Part shown: positions 24,794 through 32,886 of the stretch, one piece after another
How the letters are laid out: each line of letters opens with the position of its first letter
How positions within the stretch are numbered: the first letter of the stretch is position 1
Source of the DNA: an uncultured Oscillospiraceae bacterium
GTDB taxonomy: Bacteria > Bacillota > Clostridia > Oscillospirales > Oscillospiraceae
Direction: 5' to 3'
Length of the DNA stretch: 64,000 nucleotides
Assembly: GCA_934573935.1 (NCBI GenBank)
Contig: CAKTMO010000001.1
Location: 151,598 to 215,597, forward strand
Notes under the pieces: model-generated
Seen by the model: only the letters and a program-made list of their open reading frames with translations
What the model was told of the DNA's origin: nothing
Database searches by the model: none
Translations under genes and position numbers: made by a program

Positions 24794-26155
24794 CTGAAAA
24801 AGAAAATCATCAGCGCACTGTTATGCCTGGTTATGGCGCTCTCCCTGTTTACCACCGCATTTGCCAGTGACGCGCTGCCCACGGCAGATCCCCAGAAGAC
24901 CGCCCCGCAGACGGGGACCCTGACTATCGAAAAAACCATAGAGGGCGTTACGCCGGCGGGGGACTGGACCTTTGCCTTTACCATCAAGAGCACCGACGCG
25001 GCCGTGGCGGACCAGACGGTCCAGGTCATGGTAAAAAAGGGCAAAACCACCGGCAAGGCTGAGGTCAAGGATCTGCCCTTCGGCGCGTATACGGTCACCG
25101 AGGAGCTCTCCTCCGCCAAGGTGGACGGCTATGCCCTGACCGCAGGTGCGGCCCAGAGCATCGCGCTGACCCAGGCAAACCCCTCGGCCATTGCCCGCTT
25201 CACCAACAGCTATGAAAAGCAGTACAGTCTGGATGTGAACGTCGTCAAAAACGTGGTGAAGGCCGATACCAGCGATGCACCCGCCGACGCGGCATTCGAC
25301 TTCAAGGCCTACTGCGACAACAAGGAGGTCGGCACGCTGACCCTGAAGACCACCGCCCCCGGCCGTTATGAGGGCAAGCTGCCCATCGCCCTGACCGCCA
25401 GCCAGCTGAAGAACTCCTCCGCCCAGCTGACGATCCAGGAGGTCAACAGCGGCGCCGCCGGTTGGAAGTACGACGGCGCTGCCTACACTCTGACGGTGGC
25501 GGTGGTGAACGATCAGCTGCAGATCAGGAGCATCACCGCAGACGGCAAGAGCTATGACGCCGCCAAGGCGCTGGCGTTCACCGGCACCTACGATTTTCGC
25601 GCCAATGAGCGTTATCTGAACATCAACCTTACCAAGAGCGTCATTCAGGAGAAAAACAGCACCGCGCCCGACGCGGCGGGCTTCGTGTTCAAGGCCTATC
25701 TGAACAACCAGGTGGTGGGGACGGCCACCATCAAGACCAACGGCGTCAACAGCTATGCCGGAAAGCTGCCGGTCATCCTGACCACGGAGCAGCTGGCCAA
25801 CGGCCCCGTGAAGCTGACGGTCAGCGAGGAGAAGGTCAGCGCCTCCGGCTGGACCTCCGACAAGACCGTTTACACCCTGACGGTGGCGCTGGTAAGCGAC
25901 CAGCTGCAGATCACCGACATCCGTAAGAGCGGCAGCGACGCCTCCTACGGGCAGGGGGACAAGGCGCTGGAATTCACCAATTCCTATTACATGCACGGCC
26001 GCACGCCGACGCCCGCCCCCAAGCCGGACGATACCAAAAAGCCCGAATCCCCCAAGACCGGTGACGCAGGTATCCTGCTGTATGCCGCAGCGGCGCTGAC
26101 CGCCCTGGGCGGCGGCGTGATGCTGGTCTGCAAAAAACGCCATACCAAGCGCTGA
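24794..26155 (+). CDS. sortase-anchored pilin-like surface protein with isopeptide domains, CTG start
   Basis: Secreted wall-anchored protein, about 453 residues. The frame has no ATG, GTG or TTG near its ribosome site AAAGGAG (24779-24785); the codon 8 nt downstream is CTG 24794, directly preceding KKKIISALL, so CTG initiation is proposed. Residues 1-25 form a signal peptide ending AFAS. Domain 1 (about 40-140) is CnaB-like, with K in LTIEKTIEG and E in YTVTEE. Domains 2 and 3 (about 145-265 and 270-395) are homologous Spy0128-like repeats with K in VVKNVV or LTKSVI and E in LTIQEVN or LTVSEEK. The C terminus is a Pro-rich linker, the sorting signal SPKTGD, a membrane helix and KKRHTKR. No sortase is in the window. 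Confidence 0.85.
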   Translation: MKKKIISALLCLVMALSLFTTAFASDALPTADPQKTAPQTGTLTIEKTIEGVTPAGDWTFAFTIKSTDAAVADQTVQVMVKKGKTTGKAEVKDLPFGAYTVTEELSSAKVDGYALTAGAAQSIALTQANPSAIARFTNSYEKQYSLDVNVVKNVVKADTSDAPADAAFDFKAYCDNKEVGTLTLKTTAPGRYEGKLPIALTASQLKNSSAQLTIQEVNSGAAGWKYDGAAYTLTVAVVNDQLQIRSITADGKSYDAAKALAFTGTYDFRANERYLNINLTKSVIQEKNSTAPDAAGFVFKAYLNNQVVGTATIKTNGVNSYAGKLPVILTTEQLANGPVKLTVSEEKVSASGWTSDKTVYTLTVALVSDQLQITDIRKSGSDASYGQGDKALEFTNSYYMHGRTPTPAPKPDDTKKPESPKTGDAGILLYAAAALTALGGGVMLVCKKRHTKR

Positions 26156-26179
26156 GCATCCCTCTCCCCTTCACATAGG

Positions 26180-26219
26180 AAGAGCGGTATCCGACTTTGG
26201 ATACCGCTCTTCCCTTTTC
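26180..26219 (+). terminator. terminator of the pilin-like gene
   Basis: Perfect 13-bp stem AAGAGCGGTATCC (26180-26192) with 26199-26211, followed by CCCTTTTCC. Confidence 0.78.
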
Positions 26220-26233
26220 CTGTCAAAAAAGCC

Positions 26234-26262
26234 TTGTTATTTGCATCTGTATGGTATATAAT
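26234..26262 (+). promoter_or_regulatory. promoter of the Asp23-fakA operon
   Basis: TTGTTA (26234-26239) and TATAAT (26257-26262), spacer 17 nt. Confidence 0.8.
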
Positions 26263-26330
26263 ACATGGTATTATGTGATTATTATGCGCATGCGTAATGC
26301 CAGATACCTCCGAAAGAAAGGAAGGCTGCT

Positions 26331-26684
26331 ATGATAAAGATCAACAGTGAACACGGGGATATCACTATCTCCAACGCGGTGTTCACCACCATCACCGGCG
26401 CCGCCGCCACCAACTGCTTCGGCGTCAAGGGCATGGCCTACCGCTCCATGACGGACGGCCTTGTCCATCTGCTGCGCCCCGAGGCTATGAGCAAGGGCGT
26501 AAAGGTCACCTATAACGACGACAACACTGTGTCCATTGAGCTGCATATCATGGTGGACGCGGGGGTCAACATCGCCACCGTCTGCCGCGCCATTATGAGC
26601 GAGGTCAAGTATGTGGTCACCTGCAACACCGGTGTGGAGGTACGGGACGTGAACGTCTGCGTGGACTCCGTCAGTAAAAGCTAA
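26331..26684 (+). CDS. Asp23/Gls24 family protein
   Basis: Small protein (117 residues) of the Asp23 (alkaline shock) family, which includes B. subtilis YloU. It contains GDITISNAVFTTITGAAATN at the start and the family core VSIELHIMVDAGVNIATVCR near residues 65-85. The start is ATG 26331 behind GAAAGGAAGG. The next gene, 17 nt downstream, encodes the kinase FakA (YloV); the Asp23-FakA pair is conserved in Firmicutes and supports both calls. The molecular role is not settled in the family. Confidence 0.93.
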   Translation: MIKINSEHGDITISNAVFTTITGAAATNCFGVKGMAYRSMTDGLVHLLRPEAMSKGVKVTYNDDNTVSIELHIMVDAGVNIATVCRAIMSEVKYVVTCNTGVEVRDVNVCVDSVSKS

Positions 26685-26701
26685 GGGAGGATCACTGCAA
26701 G

Positions 26702-28375
26702 ATGATAGATAAGATCAACGGCGCCGCCTTCAAGGATATGGTGCTGTTCGGCGCGGCCTGCATTGCCGGACAAAAGCAGGCCATCAACGACCTGAACGTT
26801 TTTCCCGTGCCTGACGGCGACACCGGCACCAACATGCATCTGACCATCCAGACCGCCTGCGCCGAGCTGAAAAAGGCCGAGCCCGCCACCATCGACGAGG
26901 CCGCCAAGATCACGGCCCGGGGCCTGCTGCGGGGCGCACGGGGCAACTCCGGCGTGATCCTGTCCCTGCTGTTCCGCGGCATGTCCAAGTCCTTTAAGGA
27001 TCTGGCCGAGGCGGACGGCGCGGCGCTGGCCGCCGCCATGCAGGAGGGTGTGGCCACCGCCTACGGCGCGGTGATGAAGCCCGCCGAGGGCACGGTGCTG
27101 ACTGTGTCCCGTCTGGCCGCTCAGCGGGCCGCCGAGGCCGCCCAGGAGAACAACTGCGTGGAGTTCGTGCTGGAGGAGGCCATCCGCGCCGGCGAGGTGA
27201 CGCTGGCCGAAACGGTGGAGATGAACCCCGTGCTGAAGAAGGCCGGTGTGGTAGACGCCGGCGGCAAGGGCTATCTGATCATTCTGGACGGCATGCTGCG
27301 CTGCCTGCGGGGCGAGGCCATCCCCGAGGTGGCCGAGGAGGCCGAGGTCAAGGAAAAAGCCGACTTCGCCGCCCTGGAAGATGAGATCACCTTTACCTTT
27401 GATACCGTGTTTATCGTCCGCAAGACTATGGGCGAGAAGTCCCTGGAGCCCCTGCGGGCCTATCTGGACAGCATCGGCGACAGCCTGGTGATCGGCGAGG
27501 ACGACGAGTGCTTCAAGGTTCACGTCCACACCGACATCCCCGGCCACGCCCTGACGGAAGCCCAGAAGTACGGCACGCTGGAGCTGGCCAAGATCGAGAA
27601 CATGCGCACCCAGCGGGATGATCTGGCGGCAGGCCGCGAGGCCCACAGCACCGACGATCTGGATGCCGTGGAGGCGGAACTGGAGGCACAGGAGAACGCC
27701 GTGGCTCCTGCCGAGAAGCCCTTTGGCTTTGTGGCTGTGTGCGCGGGGCAGGGACTGGCGGACACCTTCCGCGCCCTGGGCGTGGACACCATCGTGTCCG
27801 GCGGCCAGACCATGAACCCCTCCACCGAGGCCATTCTCAAAGAGGTCAACCGCACCCCCAGCGAGGTGGTGTTCATCCTGCCCAACAACAAGAATATCAT
27901 CATGGCCGCCCAGCAGTGCGAGGGCCTGACGGAGAAGCAGATCATCGTCATCCCCACCGCCACCGTGCCCCAGGGCATCACCGCCATGATGAGCTTCGAT
28001 CCCGACGAAACGGATCCCCAGACCATTGCCCAGGCCATGGTGGCCGCCGCCCAGACGGTGTCCACCGCCCAGATCACCTATGCCGCCCGCAATTCCGACT
28101 TTGACGGCTTCGCCATCAACGAGGGCGACTATCTGGCCCTGCTGGACGGCAAGCTGTTCGGCACCAGCCGCAGCATGGACGAGCTGCTGGAGAAGCTGAG
28201 CCAGCACGCCGCCGAGGCCGGTGCGGAATACATCAACATCTACACCGGCGAGGATGTGTCCGAGGGCGAGGGCGCCAAGACCGAGGCCCTGTTCGCCCAG
28301 CGCTGCCCCGACGCGGAGGTAGCCGCCATCCCCGGCGGACAGAGCGTGTATTTCTATATTATTTCTATCGAATAA
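26702..28375 (+). CDS. fakA: fatty acid kinase subunit FakA (DAK phosphatase-domain protein)
   Basis: ATP-binding subunit that phosphorylates fatty acids held by FakB proteins, 557 residues. The N-terminal DhaL-like domain carries PVPDGDTGTNM (about 35-45), whose Asp residues bind Mg-ATP, followed by GARGNSGVILSLLFRG. VVDAGGKGYLIILDG closes that domain near residue 195. The middle and C-terminal DegV-associated regions contain LPNNKNIIMAAQQ and YVEFxxG-like elements. The start is ATG 26702 behind AAGGGAGGATC. It is the second gene of the Asp23-fakA operon and is followed by a terminator. No fakB is present in the window. Confidence 0.94.
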   Translation: MIDKINGAAFKDMVLFGAACIAGQKQAINDLNVFPVPDGDTGTNMHLTIQTACAELKKAEPATIDEAAKITARGLLRGARGNSGVILSLLFRGMSKSFKDLAEADGAALAAAMQEGVATAYGAVMKPAEGTVLTVSRLAAQRAAEAAQENNCVEFVLEEAIRAGEVTLAETVEMNPVLKKAGVVDAGGKGYLIILDGMLRCLRGEAIPEVAEEAEVKEKADFAALEDEITFTFDTVFIVRKTMGEKSLEPLRAYLDSIGDSLVIGEDDECFKVHVHTDIPGHALTEAQKYGTLELAKIENMRTQRDDLAAGREAHSTDDLDAVEAELEAQENAVAPAEKPFGFVAVCAGQGLADTFRALGVDTIVSGGQTMNPSTEAILKEVNRTPSEVVFILPNNKNIIMAAQQCEGLTEKQIIVIPTATVPQGITAMMSFDPDETDPQTIAQAMVAAAQTVSTAQITYAARNSDFDGFAINEGDYLALLDGKLFGTSRSMDELLEKLSQHAAEAGAEYINIYTGEDVSEGEGAKTEALFAQRCPDAEVAAIPGGQSVYFYIISIE

Positions 28376-28376
28376 G

Positions 28377-28403
28377 AAAAGGAGGGCAAAGCCCTCCTTT
28401 TTG
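28377..28403 (+). terminator. terminator of fakA
   Basis: Stem AAAAGGAGGGC with GCCCTCCTTTTT around an AAA loop, immediately after the stop codon. Confidence 0.87.
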
Positions 28404-28430
28404 TTATTTTATCATGCGTTATGGCAAACA

Positions 28431-29060
28431 GTGCGTAGGGGCCGACGACTCTGTCGACTCTGTCGGCCCGCACAGATATTTCGCGCTCCGGCGCGACCTA
28501 CTTTTGCCAATAGCGGCAAAAGTAGGCAAAAACGCCAGAAGGAACCTCCGGTTCCTTCACCTCCGGGCGCGCTATACGTTGTGCGAATTTGTCAGTTTTT
28601 ACCACACGTTCACGCAAGCTTTTCTTTTTCGCATCGTCAAAAGGATCATCTCTGCTCCTGCGCCGCTGCCGCTGAATGGTACAGAGAAGGACATTGTGCG
28701 CCTGTCGAGCGGCGGGGTGTGGGCACCCCGCCCTACGGCCGACCGCCGATAGAATTTCATAGGGCGCGATGCCCACGCAGTGGAGCGAAGCGGAACAAGT
28801 ACTCTTGGGGTGCATCGCGCCGCCGTACAACGCTTTTCTCTCTACCGTCGCACCGCATCAGCGGCAGCGGCGCAAGAAGGAAGTCAATGCGTCATACGTA
28901 CTGATAATAACCACCATGTCCTGCGAACGCGCTGTATAAGGCATCATATGGGTAAAAGGTATAGCGCGGGCGGATTCTTAAACCGCAGGGTTAAGTGGCG
29001 TTTTTGGGCACTTTTGCCGCCATGGGCAAAAGTGCCTCGTGGCCGGAGCCACGAAACTCT
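28431..29060. repeat. composite intergenic repeat, family C copy 1
   Basis: The 765-nt gap between fakA and proS has no credible gene and is built of repeat modules. First comes a hairpin GTGCGTAGGGGCCGACGACT/...GGCCCGCAC (28431-28473). Then come CGCGCTCCGGCGCGACCTAC with a TTTTGCC...GGCAAAA hairpin (28484-28530), GGGCACCCCGCCCTACGG (28721), CCGATAGAATTTCATAGGGC (28745), a 37-bp module shared with 17.18 kb (28776), CATCGCGCCGCCGTACAACG (28812), and GGCGGATTCTTAAACCGCAG near 28970. Last are two hairpins (28995-29055). From 28484 onward the order matches 56300-56712 read in reverse complement. Confidence 0.8.
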
Positions 29061-29098
29061 CCCCTCGCGCCCACAGGACGAAGCATGACTTTACCACG

Positions 29099-29126
29099 AA
29101 AAAAGCCGCTGCTCTCGCAGCGGCTC
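29099..29126 (-). terminator. terminator of proS
   Basis: Stem AGCCGCTGC (29104-29112) with GCAGCGGCT (29117-29125), ending in T6 on the minus strand. Confidence 0.87.
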
Positions 29127-29140
29127 TTTCTTATTATCGC

Positions 29141-30580
29141 TTAATACGCCACGCCCCAGTAGATGTCTGTGGTGGCGGGTTTGCCGCACATGACGCACTT
29201 GCCGGTGGTGCCGGACTGCACCAGCGGCATGCAGCGGCTGGACACGCCGGCCTTCTCCTTCATGGCCAGCTCGCACTCCAGGCTGCCGCACCATTTGGTG
29301 CGGGCCAGGCCGCCCTTGCCGTCGGCCATGGCCTTGACTTCCTGCCAGTCGGTCATGTCGAAGGTGTTTTCCTCCAGATTCTTCGCGGCCATGTTGTACA
29401 GGTTGTCGTGGACCTCCTGCAGCAGACCCTTGACGGCGTCCTCCAGGCCCTCCAGCGGCACGAAGGTCTTTTCGCCGGTGTCGCGGCGGGCCACGCAGCA
29501 CTGCTGCTTCTCCATATCCTTGGGGCCGATCTCCACACGCAGGGGCACGCCCTTCATCTCATACTGGGCAAACTTCCAGCCAGCAGACTGGTCGCTGTCG
29601 TCCATGGTCACGCGGAGGCCCGCGGCGGTCAGGCGATCCTTCAGGGCCGCGGCGGCGTCCAGCACGCCGGGCTTATGCTGGGCAATGGGGATCACCACCA
29701 CCTGGGTGGGGGCGATGACGGGGGGCAGCACCAGACCGTGATTGTCGCTGTGGGTCATGATGACCGCGCCGATCAGGCGGGTCGAGCTGCCCCAGCTGGT
29801 CTGGAAGGGGTATTGCAGGGTATTGTCACGGCCGGTGAAGGTCACGTCATAGGCGCGGGAGAACTTGTCGCCGAAGAAATGGCTGGTGCCGGACTGGAGG
29901 GACTTGTGATCCTTCATCATGGCCTCGATGGTATAGGTGGCCTCGGCGCCGGCAAACTTCTCCTTATCGGTCTTGCGGCCCTTCACCACGGGCATGGCCA
30001 GGGCGTTCTTGCACACGTCGGCATAGCAGTTCAGCTGCTGCTCCGTCTCGGCCATGGCCTCCTCGGCGGTCTCGTGGATGGTGTGGCCCTCCTGCCACCA
30101 GAATTCGCGGCTGCGCAGGAAGGGACGGGTGGTCTTTTCCCAGCGGATGACGCTGCACCACTGGTTGTACAGCATGGGCAGCTCACGCCAGCTGTGGAGC
30201 ACGTGGGACCAGTGGTCGCAGAACATGGTCTCGGAGGTGGGGCGGAAGGCCAGACGCTCCTCCAGCTTCTCGCTGCCGCCGTGGGTGATCCAGGCCACCT
30301 CGGGGGCGAAGCCCTGCACCAGCTCGCCCTCCTTCTTCAGCAGGCTCTCTGGGATCAGCACGGGCATGGCCACGTTGACGTGGCCGGTCTTTTTGAACTC
30401 GTTATCCATGTACTTCTGGATATTCTCCCAGATGGCGTAGCCATAGGGGCGCAAGATCAAAAAGCCCTTGACGCTGGCATAGTCCACTAACTCCGCCTTC
30501 AGGCAGATGTCGGTGTACCACTTCGCAAAATCCTCCTCCATGGGCGTGATCGCTTCCACGTTTCTCTGATCCTTAGCCAT
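29141..30580 (-). CDS. proS: prolyl-tRNA synthetase (archaeal/eukaryotic-like short type)
   Basis: Class II synthetase that charges tRNA-Pro, 479 residues. It lacks the INS editing insertion of the long bacterial ProRS and carries the C-terminal zinc-like region CMPLV...CVMCGKPATTDIYWGVAY, marking the type 3 (eukaryote/archaeal-like) form common in Clostridia. Motif 2 is AFRPTSETMFCDHW with SVIRWEKTTRPFLRSREF, then WQEGHT. Motif 3 is the QTSWGSSTRLIGAVIMTHSD region. The start is ATG 30580 behind a weak GAGG; the frame continues upstream but the conserved N terminus is MAKDQRNVEAITP. No T-box precedes it, in contrast to thrS. Confidence 0.96.
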   Translation of the reverse strand: MAKDQRNVEAITPMEEDFAKWYTDICLKAELVDYASVKGFLILRPYGYAIWENIQKYMDNEFKKTGHVNVAMPVLIPESLLKKEGELVQGFAPEVAWITHGGSEKLEERLAFRPTSETMFCDHWSHVLHSWRELPMLYNQWCSVIRWEKTTRPFLRSREFWWQEGHTIHETAEEAMAETEQQLNCYADVCKNALAMPVVKGRKTDKEKFAGAEATYTIEAMMKDHKSLQSGTSHFFGDKFSRAYDVTFTGRDNTLQYPFQTSWGSSTRLIGAVIMTHSDNHGLVLPPVIAPTQVVVIPIAQHKPGVLDAAAALKDRLTAAGLRVTMDDSDQSAGWKFAQYEMKGVPLRVEIGPKDMEKQQCCVARRDTGEKTFVPLEGLEDAVKGLLQEVHDNLYNMAAKNLEENTFDMTDWQEVKAMADGKGGLARTKWCGSLECELAMKEKAGVSSRCMPLVQSGTTGKCVMCGKPATTDIYWGVAY

Positions 30581-30629
30581 AAATATAACCTCAATTCCCG
30601 CGCCATGCGCGCGTTGTTCTCGAAATTTT

Positions 30630-30658
30630 ATTGTATCGGCAAACAGGCGATTTGTCAA
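30630..30658 (-). promoter_or_regulatory. promoter of proS
   Basis: Consensus minus-strand TTGACA (30658-30653) and TACAAT (30635-30630), spacer 17 nt, about 45 nt before the start codon. Confidence 0.85.
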
Positions 30659-30690
30659 GATTCTCCGGCGTTTTCCGTGGAAAAGGCGGA

Positions 30691-30720
30691 GAAAACAGGC
30701 GGCCCGCGGGGGCCGCCTGT
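30691..30720 (-). terminator. terminator of the cysteine desulfidase-like gene
   Basis: Stem ACAGGCGGCCC (30695-30705) with its complement (30710-30720) around GCGG, then TTTTCTCC on the minus strand, 12 nt past the stop codon. Confidence 0.83.
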
Positions 30721-30732
30721 GGGGGCTGTCCT

Positions 30733-32004
30733 TTATTCGGTCATGATCTTCAGGATCACGCGGTCCGTCTCCCGCATGCCCTGGGCCGCCAGGACACCTA
30801 CGTGGCGGATGGTGTCCTCCACATCGACGCCCATGATGCCGTGGCCGGGCTGGAAGTTATTGCCGCCCAGGTACATGTTGTAGCCCAGAATGCCGCACTC
30901 CACGCCCATGGCGATCTTGCTGGCGCAGCTGGCCTTGGCGCCGTCGCAGATGCAGCCGGAGATCATGGCCACCGCGTTTTCCAGCGTGTGGCAGATGCCC
31001 TCGTAGTCCGCGCCCCGCAGCCAGGCGATGCCGCAGCCGGCGCCCACACCGGCGCTGACCGCGCCGCAATAGGCGCTCAGGCGGCCGATGCCGGTCTTCT
31101 GGTGGATGGTGATCAGGTCGCTGAGGCATACGGCCCGCAGGATCTTCTCCTCGTCGGCCCCCATGAGCTTGCCGTAGCGCCACACGGGGACGGAAGCGGT
31201 GATGCCCTGATTGCCGGAGCCGGAGCAGATGACCACCGGCATCTCGCAGCCGTTCATGCGGGCGTCGGAGCCGGCGGCGGCCCAGGCGCGGGCCTGGGTC
31301 TCGATATTATCGCTGCTTTGCAGCAGCGTGGAGCCGATATTGGCGCCCCAGCTGTTGCGAAGGCCCTCCTCCGCGATGGCGGTGTTGCAGGCGATCTGGC
31401 GGCCGATCACAGGCTGGATGGCGGAAAGGGGTACGGTTTCGGCATAGGTAAGAATGTCTTTGACGTTGAGAACGCTCTTATCCTGCAGATTGTCCTCCGC
31501 GTTGGCGGTCAAGGGCTTTTCCAGCAGGATCTGCCCGTCCTTTTCGATGTAGATGATGTTGGTGTGGTTGTTGGCCACCCGCACGGCGGCGGTGTGTCCC
31601 GCCCGCTTGCCGTGCAGGAAGATATCCAGCAGGCAGGGCGTTTCGGGGCAGGTGACCTTGATGGGTGTGGCATCCAGATAGCCCTGGATGGCGGCTGCGT
31701 CTTCCTCTGTGACGTTGGCAATAACCTGCAGCTCCGCGTCCGCGTCTCCGGCCACGATGCCCACCGCAATGGCGGCACCGATGCCGCGGCGGCCGTTGGT
31801 ATTGGGTACCACCACGGACTTGACGTTCTTCAGGATATTGCCGCTGACCTCGGCCAGCACTTCTTCCGGTCTTCCGCCCAGCACCTCGCGCAGCTTAGCG
31901 GCACAATACGCGACGGCGATGGGCTCTGTACACCCTGTTGCCAGCAGGAGCTCTTCCTGCAGGATAGCCGTATAGGCGGCTACCGTTTTGTCGTTCAACA
32001 TCAT
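30733..32004 (-). CDS. L-cysteine desulfidase / serine dehydratase alpha-like (UPF0597, YhaM family)
   Basis: Predicted Fe-S enzyme of 423 residues related to the alpha chain of L-serine dehydratase and to archaeal L-cysteine desulfidase, which releases sulfide from cysteine. Conserved segments: LLLATGCTEPIAVAYC near residues 20-36, NTNGRRGIGAAIAVG, CSGSGNQGITASVPV, GRLSAYCGAVSAGVGAG and MISGCICDGAKASCASKIA. The Cys residues in these last segments are the expected cluster ligands. The start is ATG 32004 behind AAAGGAG (an adjacent ATG is at 32001). Monocistronic. Members are also annotated as serine dehydratases, so the substrate (Cys or Ser) is uncertain. Confidence 0.88.
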   Translation of the reverse strand: MMLNDKTVAAYTAILQEELLLATGCTEPIAVAYCAAKLREVLGGRPEEVLAEVSGNILKNVKSVVVPNTNGRRGIGAAIAVGIVAGDADAELQVIANVTEEDAAAIQGYLDATPIKVTCPETPCLLDIFLHGKRAGHTAAVRVANNHTNIIYIEKDGQILLEKPLTANAEDNLQDKSVLNVKDILTYAETVPLSAIQPVIGRQIACNTAIAEEGLRNSWGANIGSTLLQSSDNIETQARAWAAAGSDARMNGCEMPVVICSGSGNQGITASVPVWRYGKLMGADEEKILRAVCLSDLITIHQKTGIGRLSAYCGAVSAGVGAGCGIAWLRGADYEGICHTLENAVAMISGCICDGAKASCASKIAMGVECGILGYNMYLGGNNFQPGHGIMGVDVEDTIRHVGVLAAQGMRETDRVILKIMTE

Positions 32005-32116
32005 GACATTCTCCTTTGTATTCTTTTTTCTATAATCAGGCCGTTGGCCGGATAGATGGGATAAAAGGGGGATGCGGGGGGGGGAATAACATATTCTATT
32101 GTAGGGGGATATTTTT

Positions 32117-32231
32117 GCCTCCCTCTGTGAGGGAGGTGTCATGACCGTAGGTCATGACGGAGGGAGAGAATGTAAGCCTTTTATTCTCTCCCCCAGTCAC
32201 CTTCGGTGACAGCCCCCTCTCAGAGGGGGCC
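32117..32231. repeat. family A intergenic repeat, copy 1
   Basis: A 115-bp element with imperfect inverted ends: GCCTCCCTCTGTGAGGGAGG at the left and CTCTCAGAGGGGGCC at the right. The interior has a CATGACCGTAGGTCATG hairpin, GGAGGGAGAGAA, a short AT segment and CCCCCAGTCACCTTCGGTGA. Copies with the same order lie at 51353-51470 and 52023-52162. No ORF is inside. Confidence 0.85.
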
Positions 32232-32245
32232 TATAAACTTTTTTC

Positions 32246-32728
32246 TCACCGCAGATCCGGTACGTCGTCCTCCAGATCCACCCAGTCCTGGACGTCTACT
32301 ACGGAATACTCCGTCTCCGTGTTGCGGATGACCACCTTGGAAAGTCCCGCGTTGATGACAAGACGGCGGCACATGGCGCAGGAGGTGGCGTCGTGAAGCA
32401 GCTCGCCGGTCTGGGCGTTGCGGCCCACCAGATACAGGGTGCCGCCCACCATATCCCGCCGGGCGGCGGAGATGATGGCGTTGGCCTCGGCATGGACGCT
32501 GCGGCACAGCTCGTACCGCTCGCCCCGGGGCACCTGCATGGCCTCGCGGGTGCAGAAGCCCATATCCACGCAGTTGCAGCGGCCGCGGGGCGCGCCGTTA
32601 TAGCCGGTGGAGATGATCTCGTCGTTCTTCACGATAATGGCGCCGAACACGCGGCGCAGGCAGGTGGCCCGTTCCAGCACCGTCTGGGCGATGTTCAGAT
32701 AGTAGTTTTCCTTGCTGATGCGTTCCAT
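32246..32728 (-). CDS. dCMP deaminase family protein
   Basis: Zinc-dependent deoxycytidylate deaminase, 160 residues, producing dUMP for thymidylate synthesis. Zinc and catalytic residues lie in SVHAEANAI (His and Glu) and TSCAMCRRL (two Cys). An additional Cys/His-rich N-terminal part, TGYNGAPRGRCNCVDMGFC, is typical of ComEB-like dCMP deaminases. The start is ATG 32728 behind AAGGAGAAACC. The C terminus is acidic (VDLEDDVPDLR). Monocistronic with its own promoter; ComEB-type genes are often near competence genes, but none are here. Confidence 0.93.
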   Translation of the reverse strand: MERISKENYYLNIAQTVLERATCLRRVFGAIIVKNDEIISTGYNGAPRGRCNCVDMGFCTREAMQVPRGERYELCRSVHAEANAIISAARRDMVGGTLYLVGRNAQTGELLHDATSCAMCRRLVINAGLSKVVIRNTETEYSVVDVQDWVDLEDDVPDLR

Positions 32729-32768
32729 GGCGGTTTCTCCTTGCGATACATGTTTTCTCGTTTCTTTG

Positions 32769-32797
32769 ATTATACCGTGTTTTTCCGTCACCTTCAA
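32769..32797 (-). promoter_or_regulatory. promoter of the dCMP deaminase gene
   Basis: Minus-strand TTGAAG (32797-32792) and TATAAT (32774-32769), spacer 17 nt. Confidence 0.75.
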
Positions 32798-32853
32798 CAA
32801 AGAGGGCCGGTACGTTTTTCACAAATTTTTGGCAGATTTTTTGAAGGAAACGT

Positions 32854-32883
32854 AAAAAACTCTCCCCGAAGGGAGAGTTTTTT
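32854..32883 (-). terminator. terminator of the surface acyl-transfer operon
   Basis: Stem AAAAAACTCTCCC with GGAGAGTTTTTT around a short loop, 3 nt past the stop of the last operon gene; symmetrical and potentially bidirectional. Confidence 0.87.
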
Positions 32884-32886
32884 ACG

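Noticed and set aside
28401..29088. ORFs of about 100-170 codons in the fakA-proS gap
   Set aside because: They lie in repeat modules that recur elsewhere, have no ribosome sites and share Cys/Arg/Pro-rich translations typical of repeat DNA.
19074..32004. A single sulfide-producing gene cluster linking methionine gamma-lyase and the cysteine desulfidase-like gene
   Set aside because: They are 11 kb apart, each with its own promoter and terminator and unrelated genes in between, so only a metabolic, not a genetic, link is supported.
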